In this document: piece by piece, positions 1 through 11,170 of the stretch
Layout of the letters: each line of letters starts with the position of its first letter
How positions within the stretch are numbered: position 1 is the first letter of the stretch
Assembly (NCBI GenBank): GCA_934047225.1
Contig: OW204000.1
Location: 19,796,001 to 19,860,000 of the forward strand
Origin: Ypsolopha sequella
Lineage: Eukaryota; Arthropoda; Insecta; Lepidoptera; Ypsolophidae
Length of the DNA: 64,000 nt
Direction: 5' to 3'
The notes under the pieces: generated by a model
What the model saw: the letters and a program-made list of their open reading frames with translations, nothing else
Databases searched by the model: none
Told to the model about the DNA's origin: nothing
Made by a program: the position numbers and the translations under genes

Positions 1-869
1 TTGAATGAGAGAGGCATAATTGATATAGGCTACAGTGAGATAGATAGTGACGTGGTGCATTCTTTCTGAGAATATTTGTTAGTTTCCACTTTTTGTAATA
101 ACAACATTATTAAAAATTTTTTGTAAAGAAATTTTTGGTCCAATTTATTTTCCCGCAAGTGTAAAACCAGCTCAACGGGCGAAAAATATTTAAAGAATGG
201 GTAATGGTGACAATTAACCGTCACAATATTATTATGTATCTCTAAAGAAGTGTCTGAAATGTTCCGAGGGTCAACTGATAAATCAAACACTCAAAAAACC
301 ACTTTTAGCCGACCATAATAAATTTACGTCCCGACGTGATAGCAAGTAGGATCAATGCCGTGTGACGATGATCGAAATACACTAATAAATTAGATAAAAT
401 AAAATACGTACTACTTTTGACCCTGCCTCGTCCACTCTATTCGTATTTTTGCTATGGTGACGCGAGCTTAGAGACCGGGACGAATTTCCCCCCGCGCGCT
501 ATCGTAAAATAGAATAAGCCACGCCCGGAACTGGTTTTTGTTTTGGCTATGTCGTACTCTTAATACTTTTTATTTTATACATATTATAATATATTTAAAA
601 CTAATAACATGGGGAAATACAATGATGATATGTTAGTATGTGTGTTTTGTTTGTTCCGAAACTACAAAAGTAGATACCTATGAGTAAGTAAGTCGGTAAA
701 CGGTTCACAATTAGCCTATGGATCTCTAAAGGCGATACATGTAACGGAAGGAAGGGCCGACACTGTAAGCCCATTAGCACTAATACACCGACCGGGCGTC
801 GCCTGTACTAATACTAATACTAATGCGGCTTGCACTTTGTTTCAAATGCATTTCTTACTAAGAAATTTA
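1..869. other. Unassigned AT-rich sequence
   Basis: No gene, repeat hallmark or RNA was recognised. A frame of 86 codons on the minus strand (30-290) is open but matches no family I know, has no splice or promoter context, and could be chance in such AT-rich DNA. Confidence 0.5.
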
Positions 870-871
870 AC

Positions 872-1005
872 GGAAGCTCAGTCGGTAGAACGTCGGACTC
901 TAAATCTTGAGAATCTGGCTCGAGTCCTGCTGGTGAAATATGCACCATTGAGTTATTCGGCATATACTGAGGTAACCTGCGTGTTCTAAAAAGCGTGTAT
1001 TTATG
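872..1005 (+). repeat. tRNA-Lys-like SINE copy
   Basis: Positions 874-887 resemble an A box (agctcagtcggta) and 917-927 a B box (ggctcgagtcc), with a tRNA-Lys-like 'ggactct' anticodon-arm start. The anticodon stem does not pair well, so this is not a working tRNA. The downstream body ('cattgagttattcggcatat', then 'cctgcgtgttctaaaaag') recurs after another tRNA-like head near 8660-8825. That recurrence supports a SINE rather than an isolated tRNA pseudogene. Confidence 0.6.
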
Positions 1006-1453
1006 CCAGGGTTGGATTCAGACCCTCGGAAAATTATTGTCTATGGGAATTAAAAATATACTACGTTTCGTTTTTCGTCGATTTTTCCTTTGAATTAAAA
1101 TAAAAAATAGCGTATTTGTTAGTGTTTTTTTTTAATTTAATAAAAATATTCATAATTTGATAAAACAGCCTATTTGTTAGTGAAATTTAAAAAAATATTT
1201 ACTAGGAACATTCATAACGCACAGAAATTCCCTATATTGTAGAGTAAATGTTAAAAAGCAAAACGTCTCAACCAATAAAACAAAGTCGATCGGACTGAAG
1301 ATAAAATTATGGTATTTTTACGTAGTATAGTTCCATTACGATACTACATACTACATGTCATGAAAATATTGTACAAATAGTAAAATTATACTACAAAGTC
1401 CAACCCTGATTTGTGCCCGAAGAACGGCGATTGCTCTGCCACTATCACGTTAG

Positions 1454-1678
1454 GTGTTCGATACAAAGGTTCCGACTTCCCGGGTTCCGTTGTGTGGCTG
1501 CTCGGTAAACGGGCACAAGGAAGGGACTGCGTCATTAAGCAAGTCGTTCACTGTTGAAGCTGTCACACTGTGGAATTCACTTCCCTCGAACGTTCAGGAT
1601 TGTCCATCGCTGAATATTTTAGATCACCAAGTATCTATTCCACATAGGTACGTAACATATTTAATTTCATTCGAATAA
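1454..1678 (+). pseudogene. LINE reverse transcriptase C-terminal remnant (CR1/Jockey-like)
   Basis: The 74-codon frame contains SFTVEAVTLWNSLPSNVQDC, which matches the conserved C-terminal tail of reverse transcriptases from CR1/Jockey-type non-LTR retrotransposons (general pattern: F-x-V-x-A-V-x-L-W-N-x-L-P). It encodes only the last part after the RT domain, starts without an ATG and has no catalytic motifs. It is read as the 3' end of a 5'-truncated LINE. It is followed at once by the fold-back MITE at 1707. Confidence 0.7.
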
Positions 1679-1706
1679 AAACTCAATTTATTCACCTTTA
1701 CATATA

Positions 1707-1861
1707 CAAGGCGACTTTTTGAAGGTGATCGTCCAAATTCATTTTCGCTAACAGTTTTCGTGAAATTCGTATAATGAAATTTCGACTTCCCTGCTGTCAT
1801 GATGCTGATTACTTACCAAGGCCGAAGTATGAATTTGGACGATCTTCACAAATTCACCTTA
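1707..1861. mobile_element. TA-flanked MITE, small copy of the 19230 family
   Basis: The ends read 'caaggcgactttttgaaggt' and, inverted, 'aattcacctta', with 'gatcgtccaaattcat' and 'atgaatttggacgatc' as inner arms. TA dinucleotides lie at 1705-1706 and 1862-1863. The same ends and centre ('gaaatttcgactt', 'actgatcacttacca'-like) occur in the longer element at 19230-19490, so this is a shorter, internally deleted relative. TA duplication and short inverted ends fit a Tc1/mariner-type non-autonomous element. Confidence 0.75.
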
Positions 1862-2057
1862 TATATATTTCTTAACTGTGAAACCAAAATCGCCTACTTT
1901 GTAAGTTGCCCTGTGTTTAAACGCATTCTTCTGCAACTATCAGACCATCAAAGTAAAGTACAGACGGCAAATGAGATAATTACCAGGCTCAGCAGAAGCA
2001 CTTTGATCTCGTGTGATCCCGTGGGTCTTAACCCACAGGTGAGTGATTGATGAAATG

Positions 2058-2912
2058 AAAAAAACCGGCCAAGTGCGAGTCAGACTCGCGTACCTAGGGT
2101 TCTGTATTGTGGATGATAAATTTAATTTTGTCAATTTGTTCGTGAATTTCTCAACCGCTTTATATTTCCTGTAATCTTTACGTAAACACATATAACCATG
2201 ATTTTTTCATATTTTTTCGGTCCACCAGTTTTGGAGATAAGGGGGGACATAAATTTTTTTATGGTTTTTCAAAGATTTCTCGAAATAGATGCAATTAAAT
2301 ATATAGCCGAACTATTAATTTTTACAATCAGCTTTTTAATTACTTCAATTTGATACCCATACTGTATTTTTTTATATTTTGTCAATTTATTTAACTTCTT
2401 TTTTTATATTTCTCATTTGTGCTCAACATTTTTAAATCGCTATAGGTTTCCTGTAATTGGCCAGTTATGATCTCTAATCGTAATTTTTTTCATATAGTTC
2501 GGTCTACCAGTTTCGGAGATAAGGGGCCGGGGACATACATATTTTTGTGGTTTTTTAAAGATTTCTCGAAACCAGTGCCAGTATATACCGTAAAAGTATA
2601 TATTTTTACAATCAGCTTTTCAATATCTACAATTTGATACGCATGCCTGTTGTATTTTAAGGATAGTACGAGTATTTTTTATTTTTCTCACTTTTGTTTT
2701 GGAAATATTTTGAACAATTTAAAATTTTTCATATTTTTTTACCCCGTGATATGTGGGCAAATTAATGCTATCTTCGTGTCAAATTTCATGTCTTTATCTT
2801 GAACGGTGCTAAAGTTATGAGGCTGTGACTTACGGACGGACGGACGGCCGGACAACGGAGTCTCACCATAAAGGTTCCTTTGTACCTTTTAGGTACTACG
2901 GAACCCTAAAAA
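2058..2912 (+). repeat. Family A interspersed repeat, long copy
   Basis: It begins with 'aaaccggccaagtgcgagtc' and ends with 'aggtactacggaaccctaaa', the two ends that mark this lepidopteran repeat throughout the window. The body is AT-rich and contains an imperfect internal duplication: 'tttttcatattttttcggtc...accagttttggagataaggg' near 2200-2245 is echoed near 2487-2530. A 'gacggacggacgg' microsatellite sits near 2833. No coding potential is seen. The class is not certain. Confidence 0.8.
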
Positions 2913-4072
2913 TACCCAATAAATGGTGCATATGGGATTGTATTGACCAAGTATTTCACATCTTATCTCAGCTTTGGGTCTTAAGATTAAAGTGTTTGCG
3001 CTGGGCCTGGTTACTTATCCCTTTGCTGTCTGTTTTTCTTCTTTGCTTTTTCTACAAAAAGGACGTTTCAGACAATTTCAATTTGTTTTTCTTTGACATC
3101 TCATGTTCAGAGTTACATCGGGAAATTGTAGAAACAATCTTGAACCAAATTGAAATTCCGTCTTAGTGCGAGTGACCTTTGACATTCACAGTACCCTTGA
3201 TTGAACGTACTGCAAGGTACCCTACTCAATCAACTGAGTCCCTCTTCTACCCTTTCTGTACGAAACGTACGGGCTTCGTACATTCATTTTAATTCTAATT
3301 AAGAAGTTGGATTCCCAATAATATTCAGAAAAATCAGAATCGATACATTTTCGTATTTTACATCTATCCATCACTCGCACTTTGCCCACCTAACGGACCG
3401 ATTACTTCTCTGTTCTATAAAAAATAAATTTCAGGGATTAACATTTAAGGTCTTTTAAGTTTTTGCGGAACTCTCAAGAGAATCATACGAAAATTAACCC
3501 CAAAATCGCAAGAGGCTTTTTCTTATAAATTCCCGAAAGTTTTATAAATGGTTTAATCTCAGTTCAATGGTATCTTCGGGGGCGTCAGGCGTATTCAAAC
3601 TTTTCACATTTAAGTGATTTGTGAAAATGATTCAAATTGGAGTAATAACCGGAGTGTTTTAATTAAAAGTCTGACATGAATACATATCAGATTTAATTAG
3701 TTTTTTGTTCTTAAAAATCTAGAAAAAAAATGCGCTGGAATTTTTATCTGTATAGAAAGTGGAGAAAATAGAGTTTCGGAATTTGAGCTCGTTAACAAAG
3801 CAGTGGAATGTTGGCTACTTTTTCAGGCTGTAATTAACACATTCAGTAAATTAATTAAACGCCTTAATTCTCATTATTAGTAAAACTATAGTAAAGCAAT
3901 AGATCTCCAGTTCAGATCGTGGCTTGGATCCATCTTACATATAAATAAGAGATTTCAGCAGTTTTCTTAATTATCTCACTCAGGCAATGGACCTGAACAT
4001 TGCAGTTGTATTTATTGCATAAACTTAACAATTTAGTTTAAAAGATAAAATTTTGTGGAATCTGGTTTTTGC
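2913..4072. other. Unassigned AT-rich sequence
   Basis: No recognisable gene or element was found. The frame running into 3166 begins inside family A DNA and has no protein-family features, so it is not called. Confidence 0.5.
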
Positions 4073-4129
4073 CATATTCTAGGCGTAGCATTTAGTCCTC
4101 AACTTTAGTTATGCTACGCCTAGAATATG
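4073..4129. repeat. Perfect 19-bp hairpin
   Basis: Arms at 4073-4091 ('catattctaggcgtagcat') and 4111-4129 are exact reverse complements, separated by a 19-base loop. No A-T tail or target duplication marks it as an obvious MITE, and no terminator role is expected in this type of genome. Confidence 0.85.
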
Positions 4130-5031
4130 TCATATATATTTATATTTTTATTACACATATATTTATTTCATAGTAATTGGTGCAGTATTGTTGACATAAC
4201 AGACGATAATGCAAAGCAATGTAAGGTGTTATTTACTCTTAACCGGGGCCCAAAATAAAATGCCCACCTCAGGTTAAGAACCCCTGACGACTTCATTGGG
4301 GCGACGGCAAGCTGTCTGCCATCAACATTGGTACTTAGTACGAAATATGATCGTCGTAAACTTGAAAAAAAAACCTCGTTACAGAGAAAGCTGTTATTTC
4401 TACCACAAGGTCCACAAGGGACGTAACGATATTTCAGGTGCCATTCTCGGTAAATGATTATGTTTTCTTTTAATCCAGATTTTTAAATGCTGCTATTTTT
4501 TTGGGTTACGTACTCGAAATTAAATGAAAAGGAAACTTTATTTCCACAAATGGTTTCAATTAATAAAAAAAAAATCGGTGAATAATAATAACACCAACAT
4601 TCGGGTTTACGTATAATTTAAATGGGTCAAGGTGTAAGGGTGCAAAATTATATTTTTGGCGCCTTTGAAACCCATCAAGGGATTAAGGATTTTTCAATTA
4701 ATTGATGAAAATGAATAAGTTTTATAGGAAATATGAAGGAAAATATATATAGGGAATTTATAATGCTTGTTCTAATATAACTATAATTTACGGGAAACCA
4801 ATATAGTACGGAACCCTCAGTGAGCTGACGGAATACGTACTAGCCCAGTTTTTTTTTTAATTATCTATTTTATCCTCTTTTCGTGATGTCTTAAATCAAT
4901 TTTTGTCTTAATTAAATATCGGACGAATTAAAACAGTAGTTAAATTGAAAGTTTTTGAAAAAATTAAAAGTTTATCTGCAATGTAAACAACAACTACACA
5001 TTCTTTTATTGTTTATTTATTATATTTAACA
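4130..5031. other. Unassigned AT-rich sequence
   Basis: No gene is seen. A 'ggaacccteag'-like scrap near 4808-4850 ('tacggaaccctcagtgagc' and a T-run) may be a decayed end of family A. The rest is featureless low-complexity sequence. Confidence 0.45.
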
Positions 5032-5075
5032 GCGCCTTGATAATGCCGTAAGGCGAAACCGGTTGGATTAATAAA
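5032..5075 (+). ncRNA. Hammerhead-ribozyme-like motif (degenerate)
   Basis: The stretch 'ttgataatgccgtaaggcga' followed by 'aaccggttgg' resembles a hammerhead core: CUGANGA (here TTGATAA, two changes), a short GCC/GGC stem with a GTAA loop, then GAAAC. Hammerhead motifs are known in Penelope-like retroelements. An extra U lies between the core A and the stem, as in the two related motifs in this window, so self-cleavage is doubtful. Confidence 0.3.
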
Positions 5076-5344
5076 AGAGTGTTATTGTGAAACAGTACAA
5101 GTGTTTTTATCAAGTTATGATGATGTTTCACCAAGTGCCGACAATCGCAAGTATTAATCATGAAAGATTTTGCGAAATTTTAAATAAAATGGGTCAACGG
5201 ATTTGGATGTGGTTTTGTTTATTATCATCGCAGTGACCCTGGTCAACACATACGCTATAAGAGGTGTTCATAAAATAACCGCCAAGCCAAAAGCGGGGCA
5301 AATATTGAATTTACGCGGACGGAGGCGCGGGCGAAAGGCTAGAT

Positions 5345-5410
5345 CAGGGATGGGGAAACTTTTCCTTCGCGTGCCAATATTTACTAACGAAATATATAGC
5401 GGGCCAAGTT
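5345..5410 (+). mobile_element. hAT-like terminal fragment
   Basis: The sequence 'cagggatggggaaacttttc' followed by 'gcgtgcca' and 'gcgggccaagt' resembles hAT terminal inverted repeats of the CAGGG-x-GGCCAAAC type also seen at 29362 and 33718. A matching right end was not found, although 'gcgggccggattt' and 'gcgggccagagatgg' near 5847-5880 may belong to the same decayed element. Confidence 0.4.
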
Positions 5411-5754
5411 GTTGTATTTTTAGCTATATTATTTACTGAAATAAAGATATCAGTATGTATTTTCTGAAACACTAATTTATTGTGCAATATTACAAAATAA
5501 CTATTGAAATAAGGAAGAAATTGCAAATTGCAATTAAATTAAACTTTCAAGTTAGCTGCGAAATTTCTAACAATACGATAATTTTTAAATTTGTGGATAT
5601 ATTAATAATTTGCAATATTCCGCTAAACACTCTTACCGTGCTATTCAAAATGCAGACTCAAGCACCGCCCGCCCTCCCGCATAAAACATGCACAAGCAAA
5701 GCAAGCAGTACGAGCACAAAATAAAGCAATATTAAATAACAAGCAAGAAAACTT

Positions 5755-5802
5755 ATCGACACGTGTTTCGCCTCTAAACGAGGCATCCTCGGGATGTGTA
5801 GT
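5755..5802 (-). ncRNA. Hammerhead-ribozyme-like motif
   Basis: Read on the minus strand: 'ccgagga' (CUGANGA with one change), then a six-pair stem 'tgcctc'/'gaggcg' with loop 'gttta', then 'aaac' and a short self-complementary 'acacgtgt' followed by C. The layout matches schistosome/Penelope-type hammerheads with a very short stem III. The U-to-C core change and the U.G pair that uses the core G argue against strong activity. Confidence 0.4.
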
Positions 5803-6593
5803 CCGCCCGACCGCTCGACAGCAAATCGATAATTTTTGTTTGATGCGGGCCGGATTTCAATGCTTCGCGGGCCAGAGATGGCTCTAATGGCGTGTGGATT
5901 GGTTGTGTCCAAAATCGGAACTAACGCCGCTACCATACTCCTCGTTTCACAGCTGCGCCCCCCTGTCACTGTCATCCATGAGTCGACAGTTCTTTGTAGC
6001 ACTGTATCTACATAGGAGGATTGAAACTTTACCTTCCAACTTACTTTTACTTACCAAGAAAGAATGAGGTTTCAATTACCAAGACGATCTAATTAAGGCA
6101 CTCTTCCGAGCACTCTGTGTTTACTTCATCTATCTTCAATTTTAGACGTAACATTCACAGCAAGTTAAAACATTTCCCTTTATTAGTTCCATTTTCACCT
6201 CTCTTGTCTTTGCGATAAGGCTTCGCGCTTATACTTTTATATCAGGCCAAAAGTACCAACTAATTAGGCCAAACTCAGAAGTGGCTTTAAAATAAAATTT
6301 ATGAGACACGTCTTATTAAATTCAGTAAGTAAACAAAATTAGGGATGATGAGAAAGATTTTCTTTTTTTTTTTGTATGAAAATAGAATGTAATACGGAAT
6401 TAAGGGAGCACGAAATCATTTTATGTAGCATTGAACACGTTCATGTTTTTTTTTTAGACCCGTTTTGCAGCCGGTTTTTGAAAGACCCGCCTTTTTCTAA
6501 TTAATCGAAATGGAACACTTAAATTCAAAATTCACTCAATATTTATTCAACAAAACCTTATTACCTATGTATTGTGTATGCTGCCATAGCAAA
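5803..6593. other. Unassigned sequence with possible hAT remains
   Basis: GC-rich scraps near 5800-5960 may be the decayed body of a hAT-like element. Downstream no gene or repeat is recognised. Confidence 0.35.
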
Positions 6594-6671
6594 GTTTCCA
6601 TTGATTTCTGTAAATAAGAATTTTAAAATGTATAACTTTAAAATTCTAATTTACAGAAACCAATGGAAATT
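6594..6671. repeat. Hairpin of about 33 bp arms
   Basis: The sequence 'tttccattgatttctgtaaa' and onward to 'gaattttaaa' is mirrored, with few mismatches, by 'tttaaaattctaatttacag' through 'ccaatggaaa'. The loop is about 10 bases. It abuts the LINE 3' end at 6672. Confidence 0.75.
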
Positions 6672-6765
6672 TTGCGACGACAGAGGACCGACAAGAGTGG
6701 CGATATATTGGAGAGGCCTATGTCCAGCAGTGAACTAACACAGGCTGATGGATGGATGCTTTATT
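6672..6765 (+). pseudogene. LINE 3' end with RT C-terminus (RTE-like)
   Basis: The frame at 6678-6737 reads TEDRQEWRYIGEAYVQQ then stop, the usual last residues of a widespread insect non-LTR polyprotein. It is followed by the tail 'aggctgatggatggatg'. Only the extreme C-terminus is left. The same end motif occurs at 31010-31073 in another frame context. Confidence 0.75.
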
Positions 6766-6964
6766 GTGTGAAACTTTGAGTTTTATTACCTACTTATGTA
6801 TTACAGGATCTCCAAATCTAACAGTAACAAATAGTTATAATGTAAGAAACTGTTTGTATTCGAAAAAATAATAAACATGAAATTTTGTAAATTTCTCTGA
6901 TTTTTAGCGACAACTGAAATCAAACATGGCTAAGTGTGCAATCAGATGCAATTTTAGAGTTCTT

Positions 6965-7400
6965 ATGCGTAAATGGACATCAAAACACGAAGTAATTAAG
7001 GCGATATGCGAAAAAAATACGGGTGTTTCTTCTCTGTGTATTTCATGAAATACACGGAAAATTTTAATACATTTCTGGTATATGCATTTTGACTATATAA
7101 TCTAGGGTTTTAAAATTGGAAAACATGTTTGGATAAATTTTCCTCGATAGAAATAATTGTTGAAATGAGGTCTTCAAACACACTTTTTCTCCTCGTTTGA
7201 CGAATAGGAACCATATACAGAACTCAAATATATTTTATTAGGTGTGTTTCAACAATATCTAGATATTTGATATTTGAAATTTTGCTAGCTATTTTAGTTT
7301 TTTTAATAAAAATATAAAACCAACTTTTTTCCCTTTTGCCCTGAATCCGCCCCTCTCGCACTGCGAGATTTTTCGCTTGGAGTGACAGTGACAAAAATAA
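6965..7400 (-). repeat. Family B copy
   Basis: It shares 'cctcgtttgacgaataggaa', 'aataaaaatataaaaccaac' and 'cccctctcgcactgcgag' with the other family B copies. The 6980-7260 half is repeated in inverted orientation at 11740-11965. Any coding capacity is incidental. Confidence 0.65.
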
Positions 7401-7775
7401 AATTCGCATAGCCTCTTAAATAACGACCATGAAATTATAAAATTATGTTCACATTCCCAATTATCCCTGACTGACCCCTAATGTTATATCTTTTTTTATG
7501 TATATTGATTCCTAGTTAAGATAAAAATAAAACCGTCTCGAAGCGAAATGAGGTTTTCCGGCCTTTGTAACGGCAATTTAAACCTAAAGTGTTATTATTA
7601 TTACCTAATTTTCTTTAAGGGAAGCAGACGTAAATTTTGCTTTAATTGGACATTGCTTCCGTGATTAAACTGGTAATCGAAAGGGTCTATCCCAGGTAGG
7701 GTCCACTTTTTAGGTAAACTTACATCTTATTGTAAATAAAACTAATTCTTGGTAACTGTTCCACTGTTTTTTTAT

Positions 7776-7816
7776 TAGACTAGCGACCGGTTTCGCTAAA
7801 ATAACATCTTCAGGCT
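7776..7816 (-). ncRNA. Hammerhead-ribozyme-like motif
   Basis: On the minus strand the core CTGAAGA fits CUGANGA exactly, followed by a weak stem (TGTT...TTAGCG) and 'aaaccggtcgctagtc'. Stem II is poor, so activity is unlikely. It is the third such motif within 3 kb. Confidence 0.3.
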
Positions 7817-7969
7817 TTTATGATACGAATATATTTTATGATAGGGTATGAATCATACCAAATTTGGGCATAAAACTTACGATTAAATAAAGTAAGTGGT
7901 GGTCTCAAAACGGTAAGCCGTTGTTTTCTTAAGAGTATGGCCCACCCTATCTACTTTTTTATTAACCGT

Positions 7970-8655
7970 CCAGCACAATAAGTCCAATGACAAAGACCTT
8001 ATGTGCTTTTGATAGAGGCGATTATATTTTGGCTCATTGGCCTCTTTTTCTTGGACGCGTAATTCCTAATGATCACGCAACGAACCAACAAATTGGTGTG
8101 TTTTTAGCTAATAATGAAATATTTAGGTGAGAAAAAAATATTGGATTTGAGTAGAATCCCTTCATATTTCTGTTACCTATTTTATGAAAAAAAAAATCAA
8201 GTTAATCTGTTAACCGCGTTCTTGAACCGAACGTTTAAAAAACAAAGAAAAAAAAAAAAGAGGGTGGAAATATTTTTTTTTTGACAAGAGTATAAATGTT
8301 AATACATAGTTTATAAACGGTCGAATGAATGAATGAATGAATTTGAATGAAAATTAAATTTAGATAAATTGTAAATAAACCTTTTTTACTTTTTTCTTTT
8401 TTGTAAATAACTTATATGTCATATTTAATTAATTGTCAGATTCTCAACTGATGCCGGGCCCAGTGGGGCCCGAAATATATCTTGAGTTAAATTATTATTT
8501 TTATTATTGGTTTTTAATCGACCAAAACTACATTAAAAATCTTATGAAAAAGAGACAACTATATATTGATCACAAAATTGTTTATAAATAGAATTCCTAG
8601 ATAAAAAAATCAAATATATTTTTTTTCAATACAAGGAGAGTCCGAATTTCTTCAA
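7970..8655 (+). repeat. Repeat copy shared with 51268-51690, split by an insertion
   Basis: 'cgtccagcacaataagtcca', 'tagaggcgattata', 'atgatcacgcaacgaa' and 'ttaaccgcg...gaacgttt' recur in the same order at 51268-51570. The match breaks near 8305 and resumes near 8570 ('tcctagataaaa' to 'ggagagtc'), so about 260 bases were inserted in this copy or lost from the other. The inserted part carries a (gaat)n run and a 'gggcccagtggggccc' palindrome near 8455. Confidence 0.75.
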
Positions 8656-8830
8656 ACGAATCGTTCATGCTCTAGGCTCAAGCACAGTCTTAATATTGAG
8701 TTCTGGGTTCGAATGCGGTCGGGAATGCACCAGTGAGTTTTTCGGTATTTATGTGCATAGGTATTGTTTTTGTAACTCTACCTACCTGAAAACTGTAATT
8801 AAAAAACCTGCATGTTCTAAAAAGAAAGTA
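8656..8830 (+). repeat. tRNA-like SINE copy
   Basis: A B-box-like 'gggttcgaatg' lies at 8705-8715, preceded by a tRNA-like arm. The body 'ttcggtatttatgtgcat' and 'cctgcatgttctaaaaag' matches the SINE at 872-1005. A 60-codon frame across it is incidental. Confidence 0.6.
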
Positions 8831-9154
8831 TGTTCATTATTTACACTCACAGAAAAGTGCGCATCCAAGTTAAAATAAATATAATTTATATGAACCCTGC
8901 TTTTGTATGAATATTAACGCTTCCAAAAGAAATAAGAACACGTACCAACGTAATAACAAATTGATCAAATATATTGAAGAAAGAATCGTGCTTGAATCCA
9001 ACTCCAGTTATTTCGCCCTCAAACAAGTATATAATATGAAAGACTTTCCCGATGTCACTTCAATATGAACAAAAAGGGTGTAAAATTTTACGAACCCGAA
9101 GCAATTTTTTTCAAACTTTTTTTACTACTTGTCAGTACTGTATTTTATGGACTT

Positions 9155-9365
9155 CCTCTTAAGGGTTCGGTACCTAAAGGGTAACAAAGGAACCGTTGTG
9201 GTACAGTATATAAAAATATACTGTGTTTATGGTGAGATATCTTTGTTCGTCAATCCATCCGTCCTTAAGAGGATAGGTTCCGCTTGCATACTACCCTGTT
9301 ACTCCGTGCGGAAAGACCCGCAGTGCGAGAGGGACGGATTCTGGAAAAACGTCCAAATGACAACC
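9155..9365. repeat. Fragments of families A and B
   Basis: 'aagggttcggtacctaaagg' with 'aacaaaggaacc' (9158-9195) and a 'tccatccgtcc' run form the minus-strand tail end of family A. 'cccgcagtgcgagagggacg' at 9308-9335 is the family B hallmark. Both are short remnants. Confidence 0.6.
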
Positions 9366-10544
9366 TTTTTCACTAATTTTATTATTTAAAAAAAAGCAAA
9401 GTTGCTATAAAATATCTGTCCCGTTTAGACTTTAATAAAGTTTATACAGAATTTAATCAATAAATAATATAAACGGGTTTTTATTTAAATAAATTTAAAC
9501 CTCGACATGAAAACTTTTTTTTGAGCCATCTTTGGCACTTTATTTCTCAATATTGAAATGACTTCTGAGGATTCTGTTTCGATATGATTGTGTATTATAT
9601 TCCCGAAATAAATAGATATTTTTTCTTTTTTATGTAGTATTGCTAGATTCTTCAAACCAGAAAGAATAAATTATGGTTTTGCGGAAACTATCCTCTTAAG
9701 GGCCCGTTATCCCTGATATTGAGCACCTCATTTTACATCAAGTAGAATTGCACTTTATGATCTTTTATTATAGTTCAAAATAGCGCGCTCTGAGCCGTGG
9801 ATGTTACGGCTACTGAAACATCGCGCGCTCTTAAAAAACAAGTTTTTCGTTCGAAAAACGTTTTTACGGTGAACTTTCTAAATTAAATTTTCCCTAATTT
9901 CCTGTAATTTTCCTACGATTTGGTAATGTAAATTTTATACAAAACGAAAAAAACATGAACCGTAAAAAATCTGCAGAAAGAATGTACTTCATGGTTTAAA
10001 ATAAATCAGAAAAGAGTCAAAATTGGGATAAGCCCCAAGCTTTTTTTGGCATTTGTAAGAGTTCGACTAGTATTTTTGATATTCGCAGCTTCCTAAAGGA
10101 CTCTTGAAATGGAATAACGGAACGTATTTTGTAGAACTTGCAAAGAAATTAGTCGAAATCTCAAAAAAAAGAGGCTGCGATTAAAAATCATGAAAATATC
10201 ATGTTTTTATTTAATACTGTTTTTGGTAATTCTTCTCAAATATCTATTCCAATACATAAAAAAAAAAAAAAAAAAAAAAAATTGTGCAAGTTTAAATAAA
10301 ACAATGTTTATTTTGTTTTATTCAGTTTTACGGCCAAAATAACGCAAAAAAAAATATTTAATTTTCCCTTTTCTGTTGACCACACAGAAATATTTGACCA
10401 CTTTTCTATTATTCATCTCACTTTTATTAAAAAAGACAAAATCAGGTGATCGTCGTTTTCGTATTCGACGTCGATTCGTCGCAAGAACAAAATACGAACA
10501 CGAAGCCTGGTTACGGGCCTGAAAAGGTTAAGTCCCTGTGACGT
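9366..10544. other. Mostly unassigned, with one repeat pair and an A-run
   Basis: About 9700-9840 ('tgagcacctcattttacatc', 'aatagcgcgctctgagccgt') recurs inverted at 41930-42095, so it is part of a dispersed repeat. A run of about 24 A lies at 10258-10281. No genes were recognised. Confidence 0.55.
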
Positions 10545-10815
10545 CAGCTCTGGTGTAACACATCTCAGCAGCACTCAGCATATTGTTTTATTGCCGTCCG
10601 CAGATTTATTGTTACTCTCTATGGCTTACACATCTGTGGAGAATGAAGGCCAAGTTAGTAACTTTTACTTTTAAGTCTCTTGTAGTTTATGAGGAATATG
10701 ATGGCAGAATATGTTAAGGCCAGGGTATTTGGAGAAATCAGTCCTGCTCCAACGCTTTCATTTTATATTATACTATCCTGCTCAGTGCAGCACACAATAA
10801 AGCGATGTTTATGCG
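10545..10815 (+). repeat. Dispersed repeat, inverted relative at 40848-40935
   Basis: 'ggagaaatcagtcctgctcc' and 'aacgctttcattttat' through 'ctgctcagtg' match, inverted, 'cactgagcaggag' to 'gagcaggaccgatttctccg' at 40855-40915. The borders are not clear. Confidence 0.6.
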
Positions 10816-10919
10816 GGAAAACACGAATACCTTCGCTTTAAGGCTCCGTTACAAGCTAAATGTACATTTTATTTATAAACTATTGACAGTTTATTTAAAA
10901 TTCAAAAAATATATTATAT

Positions 10920-11170
10920 ATTATAAAAGAGGACATACTTAAGACATTTGTAGATCTGAAAACGTGATTTTCGACACCATTTCTCCTGGTTTGACAATTT
11001 GGAATGCTATATGAACTGCGTTTATATATTATAAGATGGGTTTTGATAGCAACTTGAGTACATTTTATATTAATAAAAAACCGAATTTTGATACTTTTTC
11101 TTGAACTTGCACTGAAGGTTTTTTCGTATATGGAGTAATAGGTAATAGGGACACTAAAACATATACTTAT
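10920..11170 (+). repeat. Family B copy
   Basis: It has 'ttctcctggtttgacaattt', 'tttatattaataaaaaaccg' and 'cgtatatggagtaatagg', in the same order as the 29640-30165 and 38930-39430 copies. Confidence 0.75.

Noticed and set aside
30..290. 86-codon minus-strand frame
   Set aside because: No known motif, no splice or promoter context, and a length expected by chance in this DNA.
872..935. Functional tRNA-Lys gene
   Set aside because: The anticodon stem and acceptor ends do not pair, and the sequence runs into a body shared with another SINE copy.
5203..5439. 78-codon frame whose first residues look like a signal peptide (DVVLFIIIAVTLVNTYA)
   Set aside because: There is no ATG in frame, an upstream stop is close, the 3' part runs into a hAT-like end, and no family is recognised. 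It is probably chance hydrophobicity.
8450..8490. 'ctgatgccgggcccagtggggcccgaaa' region (8447-8475) as a fourth hammerhead-like motif
   Set aside because: The core lacks the second GA of CUGANGA, and the strong gggccc palindrome explains the folding on its own.
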